A stretch of DNA of 7,709 bases from the NCBI GenBank assembly GCA_029263945.1, contig JARIDM010000144.1, positions 1 to 7,709 on the forward strand. The letters run 5' to 3'. Below, piece by piece: positions 1-5,681 of the stretch (position 1 is its first letter; the number at the start of each line of letters is the position of its first letter). This DNA is from Sporosarcina sp. GTDB lineage: Bacteria; Bacillota; Bacilli; Bacillales_A; Planococcaceae. A program made the position numbers and the translations under genes. The notes under the pieces are model-generated. The model was not told where the DNA came from and ran no database searches. It saw nothing but the letters and a program-made list of their open reading frames with translations.

Positions 1-219
1 GCGCACGCAGTGCATTCTGAACTTGCATTCTTTGTCCGAAATGCGCAGGGTTTGTACAATCGATTTGATGAAGTACATGATCAGCGAACATTTTCAGTAC
101 ATGAGTACGTTGACATGTTGCAAAACATTGGGTATTCAATCGAAAGAATCTTTGCGGATTGGGAAGATGAAGCACCTGAGTCAGAAAGCGAGCGAATCTT
201 TTTCCAAATCCGAAAATAA
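1..219 (+). CDS. yqeM: Class I SAM-dependent methyltransferase, YqeM type (3' part only)
   Basis: The reading frame is open from the first base and ends at TAA 217-219, giving the last 72 residues; the 5' part lies outside the window. The tail carries the pattern FFV(R)N..GLYNRFDEVHDQRTF, then a YVDMLQNIGY segment and a closing SESERIFF motif. From family knowledge this pattern is typical of the C-terminal part of YqeM-like methyltransferases, which sit just upstream of the comE operon in Bacillales. The SAM-binding motifs themselves would be in the missing N-terminal half, so the methyltransferase call rests on C-terminal similarity and on gene order. The substrate is unknown. The gene ends 50 nt before the first possible comEA start, and a promoter-like sequence fills that gap. 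No terminator hairpin is visible after it, so read-through into comEA is possible. Confidence 0.75.
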   Translation, partial: AHAVHSELAFFVRNAQGLYNRFDEVHDQRTFSVHEYVDMLQNIGYSIERIFADWEDEAPESESERIFFQIRK

Positions 220-223
220 CTAT

Positions 224-251
224 TTGAATTATTTGTTAATTCGATTATACT
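224..251 (+). promoter_or_regulatory. Sigma-A-like promoter for the comE operon
   Basis: A -35-like TTGAAT (224-229) is followed after 16 nt by a -10-like TATACT (246-251). Transcription would start near 257-259. That is only about a dozen bases before the ATG at 270, but about 24 bases before the ribosome-binding-like sequence at 282-291. In B. subtilis the comE operon is driven by ComK. I could not find a convincing pair of AAAA-N5-TTTT half sites here, so the regulator is unknown. Confidence 0.5.
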
Positions 252-269
252 AGAATAGACTCCATATGG

Positions 270-923
270 ATGCTAAAAAAAGAAGGGGTGAAACCACTGT
301 TTCTTTCTTTGGTATCTGATCATTGGCGTAAATTTCTATTCCCAGTTGTGGCGGTCGCCGCAATTGTCGCTTTTTTGCTCATTCCCCGTGGGCAAGCAGA
401 GACAACGAACATTGTCCTCGGCGAACAAAATCCCTTTCCTGAGTTAGTTGAAGAAGAAGTAGTTGAAGAGGTTGGTTTACCCGCAATCATCGTAGTGGAT
501 GTCAAAGGAGCAGTTCTTCGTCCAGGTGTTTACACGCTTGAAGAAGGAGACCGTTTGATTGACGCGATTACGGCTGCAGGTGGATATGCACCAGAAGCTG
601 ATTCTCGTATGTTAAATCATGCGCTACGCCTCGCTGATGAGTTGCTCATCTATGTCCCGTTAGAGGGAGAAGAAGTGCCTCAAAATGAAGTGAATCTAAG
701 CACGGATGGTGTTGAGGATACGAGCGGTGGATTAGTGAATATCAATACAGCTACTGAAGTGGAATTGACATCGATAGCGGGCATTGGTCCTGCCAAAGCG
801 GCAGCCATTATTCAATATAGAGAAGAACATGGTCCTTATCAAACGGTTGAAGGATTAATGGAAGTTTCTGGTATTGGCCAAAAAACGTTCGATAAGCTAA
901 AACATCAAATTAAAGTGAAGTAA
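270..923 (+). CDS. comEA: ComEA, membrane-anchored DNA receptor for transformation
   Basis: ComEA binds incoming double-stranded DNA outside the membrane and passes it to the ComEC channel. The 217-residue product has a single N-terminal membrane segment (about residues 22-38), then an acidic linker rich in E and V (about 58-68). An SLBB-type domain follows at about 73-130 (VDVKGAVLRPGVY, then ITAAGGY and LIYVP). The C-terminal helix-hairpin-helix DNA-binding module spans about 155-217, with two GIG hairpins (GIGPAKA at 171-177, GIGQKTF at 201-207) after VNINTA. Length is close to B. subtilis ComEA (about 205). The start is uncertain: ATG 270 has no ribosome-binding site, whereas GAAGGGGTGA (282-291) sits 5 nt before an in-frame CTG at 297, which would give 208 residues and still keep the membrane anchor. 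comEB follows after 26 nt in the same direction. Confidence 0.95.
   Translation: MLKKEGVKPLFLSLVSDHWRKFLFPVVAVAAIVAFLLIPRGQAETTNIVLGEQNPFPELVEEEVVEEVGLPAIIVVDVKGAVLRPGVYTLEEGDRLIDAITAAGGYAPEADSRMLNHALRLADELLIYVPLEGEEVPQNEVNLSTDGVEDTSGGLVNINTATEVELTSIAGIGPAKAAAIIQYREEHGPYQTVEGLMEVSGIGQKTFDKLKHQIKVK
282..291 (+). promoter_or_regulatory. Ribosome-binding-like site inside the annotated comEA start region
   Basis: GAAGGGGTGA resembles the Bacillales Shine-Dalgarno consensus AAGGAGGTGA. It lies 12 nt inside the reading frame that begins at ATG 270 and 5 nt before the in-frame CTG at 297. The next in-frame TTG (309) is 17 nt away, too far for normal use. Either ATG 270 is used without a clear ribosome-binding site or translation begins at CTG 297. 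Confidence 0.4.
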
Positions 924-949
924 TCATATTTTACGACGGAGGCATTCAT

Positions 950-1513
950 ATGGAGCGAATTACGTGGGACCAATTTTTCATGGCCCAATGTCATCTTTTA
1001 GCATTGCGTAGCACGTGCACGCGGCTTTCTGTAGGCGCAATTGTTGTACGCGATAATCGAATGATTGCAGGGGGATATAACGGCTCAATCTCAGGCGGAG
1101 ATCATTGTATCGATCATGGTTGTTATGTTGTGGACAATCATTGTGTGCGAACAATCCACGCAGAGATGAATGCACTGTTACAATGTTCTAAATACGGAAC
1201 ACCTGCTGCAGGTTCAACGATATATGTGACGCATTTTCCTTGTTTGCAATGTACGAAAGCGATCATCCAAGCGGGTGTGAAAAAAGTTTGTTACGCCTTA
1301 GATTACCGAAATCATGAATATGCAGTCAAGTTATTTTCGCAAGCGGGCGTTTCAACTCAACACATTCCTTTTGATGAAAGTAAAATCGATTTCGACAGTG
1401 AAAACAAGTTGAGTCTCATGCAAGATATGCTAGCGGTGATGCAAGAACTTGGTGCTGATGAAAAACAATTGGACCCTTTATTGAAAAGGGTGAATGCACT
1501 ATTTGGAACTTAA
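950..1513 (+). CDS. comEB: ComEB, dCMP deaminase family protein
   Basis: The product (187 residues) belongs to the zinc-dependent cytidine/deoxycytidylate deaminase family, which converts dCMP to dUMP and ammonia for dTMP synthesis. The catalytic signature is complete: H70-A71-E72 (zinc ligand and proton shuttle) and P97-C98-x-x-C101 (two zinc ligands). The GYNGSISGG segment (42-50) and surrounding C53, C58, H64, C65 match the dCMP deaminase branch, where extra Cys/His may hold a structural zinc; that last point is inference. Start ATG 950 is preceded by GGAGG (938-942) at 7 nt. The gene is second in the comE operon and its 3' end overlaps the inferred comEC start. In B. subtilis its enzymatic role in DNA uptake is unclear, so the link to competence here is by operon context. 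The last 45 or so residues are outside the core fold and look helical. Confidence 0.96.
   Translation: MERITWDQFFMAQCHLLALRSTCTRLSVGAIVVRDNRMIAGGYNGSISGGDHCIDHGCYVVDNHCVRTIHAEMNALLQCSKYGTPAAGSTIYVTHFPCLQCTKAIIQAGVKKVCYALDYRNHEYAVKLFSQAGVSTQHIPFDESKIDFDSENKLSLMQDMLAVMQELGADEKQLDPLLKRVNALFGT
1484..1493 (+). promoter_or_regulatory. Ribosome-binding site for comEC, within the end of comEB
   Basis: AAAAGGGTGA near the comEB 3' end resembles the Bacillales Shine-Dalgarno consensus. It ends 7 nt before the ATT at 1501, which is in the comEC frame. No other good ribosome-binding sequence lies before the in-frame TTG at 1606. This site therefore argues for the longer comEC form and for translational coupling with comEB. 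Confidence 0.55.
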
Positions 1514-3801
1514 TTGGACAAGTTCGTTTTATTTACATCGCATTTTCGGTTGCCGTATCGGCTTTTGCTGCTTACGGCTCCGTTTATCTTTTACTCGTTA
1601 ACTTATTGCTTCTCCCCATCTTCTTACGCACGAAACAAGATTTCCGCACACCTACCCTCGCGGTGATAGCCGCTCTGTTTTCATTTCTTTACATCTCCAT
1701 GACACTTCCAGAAATGATGGAAGATTCTTCAGCCACACTTACAATAGCTTGGTCAGACAGTGCCAAAATAAATGGTAGCACGCTTAAAGGCTTTGCTAAA
1801 ACGTCCGAAGGTTTAACGGTTTATGCCGTTTATCGATTTCAATCAGAAGCTGAAAAGCAACAATTTATGACGTACAATTTTCCGTCTGTGCTGTTTACAG
1901 TTACAGGTACTTTTGAGGCCGCTCAAATACCTTCTCATCCTTATGCATTTCATATGAATGCGTATATGAGAATGTACGGCGCCTCTGGCATTTTCGAAGG
2001 ACAGCGTATCTTAAAGATAGAGGTAAAACATACAATTCTTTCTCGTCTTGCTGGACAACGTCAAAAAGTGAAAACGCATATTCAGAACACTTTTCCCGAA
2101 TCTCTTATTGCAGAAGCGGAAGCGCTGCTCATAGGAGACCGAAGTGAAATGACGGAAGAAGATGCCACCGTATATCGTCGGCTCGGGATTACACATTTAT
2201 TTGCTATTTCGGGACTTCATGTAGGGCTGTTAACTTTTATGCTACGTGAATTATTATTGAGGATGAAGATCCGCAGAGAACTCGTACAGTTTTTACTCAT
2301 TTTGTTTTTACCTATCTATGCAGTTCTAGCTGGTGGTGCACCTTCTGTTTGGCGTGCTGTATCTGTAACAATTCTCGTTTTATTAACCGTTTTTGGACAT
2401 GTAAAGTTAAGGCTAGATAGTGTTCTTGCGCTCAGTGCAATCGGTTTTATAGTATTCAAACCGTTTGTTTTATTTCAACCGGGATTTCAACTCTCTTATA
2501 TCGCAGCTTTTTCTCTTGTGTTGTCATCCAGTATATTGGCGAGATCGTCTTCCGCTATGGTGACTTCTTTTCTTGTGACAAGCATCAGTCAGTTGTCTTT
2601 ATATCCAATTTTATTGTTCCACTTCTATGAATTATCTTTGTCGTCATTTTTAGTGAATATTATTTATGTGCCTCTTTATTCGGTGATCATCTTACCTGCA
2701 AACATTGTATTATTGTTTTTTAGTTTTATGATAGGTTCGGTTACAGAGGTACTCTTTTTTTATTACCAGCCATTTCGTGAAATGATTCAACTCGTGACTG
2801 AGTGGGTTGCTGGATTGCCTTATCAACTTTGGACACCAGGAAAACCAAGTGGAATTGAAGTTGTTGTAGCTGTGATCGGTGTGCTTTTCTTTTTTGTACT
2901 TTATGAAGATAAAAAGTCGGTTTTACGTGCACTCCCATTTGTGATTATGCCTGCACTGATGCTTCAATTACTGCCATATGCCGACAGCACGCTACGCGTT
3001 ACCTATTTGGATGTCGGGCAGGGCGACAGTGCTGTGATCGAGTTACCCTATAGAAAGGCTGTCTATCTTATTGATACAGGAGGTGTTGTGAATTTCGGAG
3101 AAAAAAATTGGAAAACACCTGAAAACTCATTTGAAATTGGGCGGGAAATTGTTGTCCCTTACTTAAAAGGACGGGGCATTACAAGCGTTGATAAACTAAT
3201 TGTCTCTCATGCGCATGCAGACCATATGGAAGCAGCGGATGAAGTGTTAGAAGAAATTCGAGTGAAAGAGATTCACATTGCCCCTAATAGTGGTGAGGAA
3301 AAAGAAATGGAAAGCTTGGTGCGTATCGCAAAAAAACAGAAAGTCCCGATCATTGAAATGCGCGATGGCGAAATGTGGATGGAAGGAAAGGTTCCTTTTA
3401 TGTATCTAGGTCCACAAGATGATCGATATATTGGTAATGATAGTTCGCTTGTCCTATTGATGAAAACATCAGGTCCTTCTTTTTTATTTACAGGAGATAT
3501 GGAAGAAAAGGCAGAAATGGATTTTATGAAGAAATACGGGCACGTGAAGTGGGGAGAGCTTATTTTGAAGGCGGGTCATCACGGAAGTAAGACATCCAGC
3601 GCAGCGCCTTTTATTGAAGCATTAGATCCGCGTTTAGCAGTCATCTCAGCAGGAAGAAATAATCGCTATGGTCATCCTAGTCCTGAAGTTCTTGAGACGT
3701 TTGCCAAACAACAAGTTCCCGTGCTTATCACCGCAGAAAACGGCTCGATTATGATTCAGGTAAAGAATGAAGGATATGCGGTTGAGGTTATGCGGAAATA
3801 A
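1501..3801 (+). CDS. comEC: ComEC/Rec2 DNA internalisation channel with metallo-beta-lactamase-fold domain
   Basis: ComEC is the inner-membrane channel that imports single-stranded transforming DNA. In the 766-residue form, a hydrophobic N-terminus (about residues 8-38, 53-67) precedes an extracellular beta-rich domain (about 75-180). The Competence domain follows (about 200-465) with the hallmark LLIGDRSEM and FAISGLHVGLL (234-244) and many membrane helices. The C-terminal domain starts near residue 500 (YLDVGQGDSAV) and keeps metal-site motifs HAHADH (570-575), TGD (664-666) and GHHGS (692-696), as expected for the nuclease-like domain of Bacillales ComEC. B. subtilis ComEC is 776 residues. 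The start is inferred: no ATG, GTG or TTG occurs in frame from the preceding stop (1459-1461) to TTG 1606. That TTG would give 731 residues, lose the first hydrophobic segment and lack a ribosome-binding site. ATT 1501 has one and overlaps comEB by 13 nt. Confidence 0.95.
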   Translation: MWNLIGQVRFIYIAFSVAVSAFAAYGSVYLLLVNLLLLPIFLRTKQDFRTPTLAVIAALFSFLYISMTLPEMMEDSSATLTIAWSDSAKINGSTLKGFAKTSEGLTVYAVYRFQSEAEKQQFMTYNFPSVLFTVTGTFEAAQIPSHPYAFHMNAYMRMYGASGIFEGQRILKIEVKHTILSRLAGQRQKVKTHIQNTFPESLIAEAEALLIGDRSEMTEEDATVYRRLGITHLFAISGLHVGLLTFMLRELLLRMKIRRELVQFLLILFLPIYAVLAGGAPSVWRAVSVTILVLLTVFGHVKLRLDSVLALSAIGFIVFKPFVLFQPGFQLSYIAAFSLVLSSSILARSSSAMVTSFLVTSISQLSLYPILLFHFYELSLSSFLVNIIYVPLYSVIILPANIVLLFFSFMIGSVTEVLFFYYQPFREMIQLVTEWVAGLPYQLWTPGKPSGIEVVVAVIGVLFFFVLYEDKKSVLRALPFVIMPALMLQLLPYADSTLRVTYLDVGQGDSAVIELPYRKAVYLIDTGGVVNFGEKNWKTPENSFEIGREIVVPYLKGRGITSVDKLIVSHAHADHMEAADEVLEEIRVKEIHIAPNSGEEKEMESLVRIAKKQKVPIIEMRDGEMWMEGKVPFMYLGPQDDRYIGNDSSLVLLMKTSGPSFLFTGDMEEKAEMDFMKKYGHVKWGELILKAGHHGSKTSSAAPFIEALDPRLAVISAGRNNRYGHPSPEVLETFAKQQVPVLITAENGSIMIQVKNEGYAVEVMRK

Positions 3802-3843
3802 AAAAACGGGTGAGTGCTCCTTCAAGGGGCGCTCATCCGTTTT
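3800..3843. terminator. Hairpin terminator between convergent comEC and yqzM
   Basis: The arms AACGGGTGAGTGCTCC (3805-3820) and GGGGCGCTCATCCGTT (3826-3841) form a 16-bp stem with a few G-U-type pairs around loop TTCAA. On the + strand it is followed by TTTT only, and on the - strand by seven T (complement of 3800-3806). It lies directly after the comEC stop and 11 nt beyond the yqzM stop, so it can serve both genes and looks stronger for yqzM. Confidence 0.85.
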
Positions 3844-3854
3844 AGTTGTTGATC

Positions 3855-3989
3855 TTAACTTGCAACGAAGTCAATAATCGTAGGGATAATCCAAATCGTA
3901 GCAAAAAATGCAAAAGCTACAACCATTCCGACAACGGAATCTACGAAATCGTTACGTTTTGACTGTACATTATGTTCAAATTCGTTCAT
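3855..3989 (-). CDS. yqzM: YqzM family small membrane protein
   Basis: The reverse strand encodes 44 residues starting MNEFEHNVQSKRNDFVDS, then one hydrophobic segment (about residues 17-39, rich in V, F, A, I) and ending DFVAS before TAA at 3857-3855. The charged N-terminal block EFExxVQSKRND is the recognisable feature of YqzM, a protein of about 44 residues found next to comEC and holA in Bacillus. Start ATG (3989-3987) is preceded by a near-perfect AGGAGGTG (4002-3995) at 5 nt, which makes this a real gene in spite of its size. It converges on comEC, sharing a terminator, and diverges from holA. Function is not established. Its position beside the comE operon makes a role in competence plausible, and I recall but cannot verify a transformation phenotype in B. 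subtilis, so treat that as a lead only. Confidence 0.9.
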   Translation of the reverse strand: MNEFEHNVQSKRNDFVDSVVGMVVAFAFFATIWIIPTIIDFVAS

Positions 3990-4016
3990 TGCTACACCTC
4001 CTAATATATCCTTTAT

Positions 4017-4045
4017 AGTATAAGCGATTAGAGATGAAAAATCTA
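4017..4045 (-). promoter_or_regulatory. Possible promoter for yqzM
   Basis: Reading the - strand, TATACT (4022-4017) is a good -10 element 27 nt before the yqzM start codon. A 17-nt spacer places TAGATT (4045-4040) at -35, which is a weak match. The sequence TATACTATAAAGG continues into the ribosome-binding site and closely resembles the divergent holA promoter. The sigma factor is uncertain. Confidence 0.4.
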
Positions 4046-4051
4046 TAGTAA

Positions 4052-4092
4052 TACAGTTTATCTGTAGAATCTGTCCTTATTAAAACAGTTTT
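4052..4092. repeat. Two small palindromes sharing ACAGTTT between divergent yqzM and holA promoters
   Basis: TACAG-TTTAT-CTGTA (4052-4066) is a perfect 5-bp inverted repeat. AAAAC-A-GTTTT (4082-4092) is a second perfect dyad. Both contain ACAGTTT and lie between the two divergent -10 elements, close to the holA -35 region. They could be operator half sites, but such short dyads also arise by chance in AT-rich DNA. Confidence 0.3.
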
Positions 4093-4123
4093 GTCAGGCA
4101 AAGAGTTGTTTTTACTGTATACT
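4091..4123 (+). promoter_or_regulatory. Possible promoter for holA
   Basis: TATACT (4118-4123) is a good -10 element 28 nt before the holA start. TTGTCA (4091-4096) is the best -35 match, but the spacer would be 21 nt, longer than usual. At 17 nt the hexamer is CAGGCA, a poor match. The -10 element is therefore supported better than the -35 element. Confidence 0.4.
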
Positions 4124-4151
4124 ATAGGACATATCGTGATGAGGTGAGAAG

Positions 4152-5165
4152 ATGGTAAATGCTGTGTGGAAAAAGATTGCAAGTGGTAAAGTAGATCCCG
4201 TTTATTTACTCATGGGTGAAGAGCATCATATATTTGACTCAACAATTGCGCGTCTAAAAAAAGCGTTGCCTGAAATTGAAGATGCGTCTATTATTCGATT
4301 TGATTTGGAAGAGACATCAATTGAAGCGGTTATTGAAGAGGCAGATACGCTGCCATTTTTAGAAGACCATAAGCTAATTATTGCAAGCAACGCATCCTTT
4401 TTAAGTGGGCAAGATAAAAAACGAAATGAAGTAGAACATAATTTAACGGTTTTGGAGGATTGGCTTGGCAATCCTTCGCCAACTGCGACGGTTGTATTTA
4501 TAGCGCCCTATGAAAAGTTAGATGGTCGTAAAAGAATTACGAAAAAGATGAAAGAAATGACGACTGTAATTGAAGCGACTCGTCTCCAGGGAAATGATCT
4601 CTCAACGTGGGTTCAAGCAGAAGCGAAAGCGAATGACACACAGATTAACGCGCAGACTGCCCAAAAGCTAATCGAGATGGTGGGAGATAACTTACTCATG
4701 TTAGCGACCGAAATTAAGAAAATGGCGACTTATTTGAGTGGGGGTGGAGAAATAACGGAAGCAATTATTGAGGATTTAGTGCCGCGGACACCTGAGATGG
4801 ATGTCTTTCGGTTAACAGATTCATACATAAATGGTGACATTGAAAACACCGTGAAAACTTATCATGATTTACTACGAAATGGCGAAGAGCCAATCATGCT
4901 CACTTCTTTAATTGCAGGTCAAATCCGTCTGATGATTCATGTGCAATCCTTACGAAGAAAGGGATATCAGCAGCACCAGATTGCCAAAACCTTACATGTT
5001 CATCCATATCGGGTTAAGTTAATGTTAGAAAATCGACGATTACCAGGGGAGGCACGCCTACTTGGCATCCTGAATAATCTTGCCGAAATTGACTACAAAC
5101 TAAAAACGACAGGTGGAAAAAGAGAACGGCTTCTAGAGTTGTTTTTTATGGAACCTATTCGCTAA
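4152..5165 (+). CDS. holA: DNA polymerase III delta subunit (clamp loader), HolA/YqeN
   Basis: The 337-residue protein is the delta subunit of the clamp-loader complex, which opens the beta sliding clamp and loads it onto primed DNA. B. subtilis YqeN is about 347 residues, so this is full length. The N-terminus has the family start pattern VYLLMGEEHHIFD (17-29), where other AAA+ proteins carry a P-loop; delta normally lacks a working Walker A motif, and none is seen. Next come the LPFLEDHKLIIA segment (67-78, the likely clamp-contact region), VVFIAPYEKLDGRKR (114-128), a lid region (about 145-215), and the C-terminal collar starting at MDVFRLTDSYINGD (216-229), ending with KLKTTGG and a helix. 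ATG 4152 follows GAGGTGAG (4141-4148). The gene appears monocistronic, with its own promoter region and the terminator at 5178-5214. Confidence 0.96.
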   Translation: MVNAVWKKIASGKVDPVYLLMGEEHHIFDSTIARLKKALPEIEDASIIRFDLEETSIEAVIEEADTLPFLEDHKLIIASNASFLSGQDKKRNEVEHNLTVLEDWLGNPSPTATVVFIAPYEKLDGRKRITKKMKEMTTVIEATRLQGNDLSTWVQAEAKANDTQINAQTAQKLIEMVGDNLLMLATEIKKMATYLSGGGEITEAIIEDLVPRTPEMDVFRLTDSYINGDIENTVKTYHDLLRNGEEPIMLTSLIAGQIRLMIHVQSLRRKGYQQHQIAKTLHVHPYRVKLMLENRRLPGEARLLGILNNLAEIDYKLKTTGGKRERLLELFFMEPIR

Positions 5166-5177
5166 CACAAATAAAAT

Positions 5178-5214
5178 AAAAAAAGACCAACCAATTTACT
5201 TGGCTGGTCTTTTT
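5178..5214. terminator. Bidirectional terminator between holA and rpsT
   Basis: AAAAAGACCAACCAA (5180-5194) pairs with TTGGCTGGTCTTTTT (5200-5214) around a TTTAC loop, with one A-C mismatch. The T run serves holA on the + strand, and the A run (5178-5184) becomes a T run for rpsT on the - strand. It lies 12 nt after the holA stop and 5 nt beyond the rpsT stop, so the two convergent genes share it. Confidence 0.93.
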
Positions 5215-5219
5215 GAATA

Positions 5220-5471
5220 TTAAAGTGCTTTTTTAGTCAAACGTGATTTTGTGCGTGCTGCGTTATTTTTGTGGATTAAGCCTTTACGTGCAGCTGAATC
5301 TGTTAATTTAATTGCATGCTTAACAAGGTCATTTTTGTTGTCCTCATTGTTATCAATCGCAAAATCCGCTTTGCGGACAGCAGTACGCATTGTTGCTTTT
5401 TCGTGTGAGTTACTTGTTTGTTTTTTAGTCGTTTGTTTAACTCTTTTAATTGCTGATTTAATATTTGGCAA
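5220..5471 (-). CDS. rpsT: 30S ribosomal protein S20
   Basis: The 83-residue basic protein starts (M)PNIKSAIKRVKQT and ends HKNNAARTKSRLTKKAL. These are the conserved ends of bacterial S20, a primary 16S rRNA-binding protein of the small subunit. The middle segment TMRTAVRKADFAI matches the helical body. The start is TTG (5471-5469): GGAGGTGA (5484-5477) lies 5 nt upstream, and the conserved PNIKSA follows immediately. An in-frame TTG 15 nt further upstream would place the ribosome-binding site inside the gene and add five non-conserved residues, so it is rejected. The nearby ATG is out of frame. The gene is monocistronic, convergent with holA and divergent from gpr, with a leader of about 70 nt from the predicted promoter. 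Confidence 0.97.
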   Translation of the reverse strand: MPNIKSAIKRVKQTTKKQTSNSHEKATMRTAVRKADFAIDNNEDNKNDLVKHAIKLTDSAARKGLIHKNNAARTKSRLTKKAL

Positions 5472-5476
5472 ATCAT

Positions 5477-5484
5477 TCACCTCC
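5477..5484 (-). promoter_or_regulatory. Ribosome-binding site fixing the TTG start of rpsT
   Basis: On the - strand GGAGGTGA (5484-5477) is an almost full-consensus Shine-Dalgarno sequence. It is 5 nt before TTG 5471-5469. An ATG overlaps the spacer (ATGATTTG) but is in another frame, so the TTG is the only start that yields S20 with its conserved N-terminus. Confidence 0.85.
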
Positions 5485-5546
5485 AATTTCAGGTAAGGAA
5501 AAAGTGCTTCTTTTTTTGGGAAGACCTCAATTTCATAACAAGCATA

Positions 5547-5575
5547 ATTTTAACAAACCGAAAGAAGAAAAGCAA
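5547..5575 (-). promoter_or_regulatory. Sigma-A-like promoter for rpsT
   Basis: On the - strand TTGCTT (5575-5570) and TAAAAT (5552-5547) are separated by exactly 17 nt. These match the sigma-A consensus at 4 of 6 and 5 of 6 positions. The predicted start near 5540 leaves a leader of about 70 nt, which contains a short CTTC/GAAG pairing possibility around an A run but no convincing long structure. Confidence 0.65.
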
Positions 5576-5635
5576 GATAAAAACGTAATGTTTTTGAGAG
5601 ATTGTGTCAGAAAATCTGTTCTATTTGCGAAGCGA

Positions 5636-5665
5636 GTATATTATTTTCAATGTCGCACAAACTTA
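5636..5665 (+). promoter_or_regulatory. Possible forespore (sigma-F/sigma-G) promoter for gpr
   Basis: GTATA (5636-5640) fits the -35 pattern shared by sigma-F and sigma-G. AAACTTA (5659-5665), 18 nt later, partly fits the sigma-G -10 pattern CATnnTA at its A, T and A positions. The transcript would begin very close to the ribosome-binding site (5671-5678), which weakens the call. In B. subtilis gpr is expressed in the forespore by these sigma factors. The rest of the 210-nt gap between rpsT and gpr holds the rpsT promoter and leader and nothing else I can support. Confidence 0.35.
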
Positions 5666-5681
5666 CCTATGAGGTGAGACT

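Noticed and set aside
213..245. ComK box upstream of comEA
   Set aside because: AAAA at 213-216 is followed after five bases by ATTT rather than TTTT, and the second half pair is not convincing. Too weak to claim.
1494..1599. ATG at 1494 as the comEC start
   Set aside because: It is in a different frame from comEC, only 3 nt after the AAAAGGG sequence, and runs into a stop at 1597-1599 without encoding a plausible membrane segment. It would work only with a frameshift.
3976..4182. A 68-codon open frame on the - strand across the yqzM/holA gap
   Set aside because: It runs through both divergent promoters and the yqzM ribosome-binding site in a different frame from yqzM, with low-complexity AT-rich content.
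5465..5677. A 70-codon open frame on the + strand across the rpsT/gpr intergenic region
   Set aside because: It overlaps the rpsT ribosome-binding site and promoter antisense, has no ribosome-binding site, has no recognisable protein features, and ends at the gpr ribosome-binding site.
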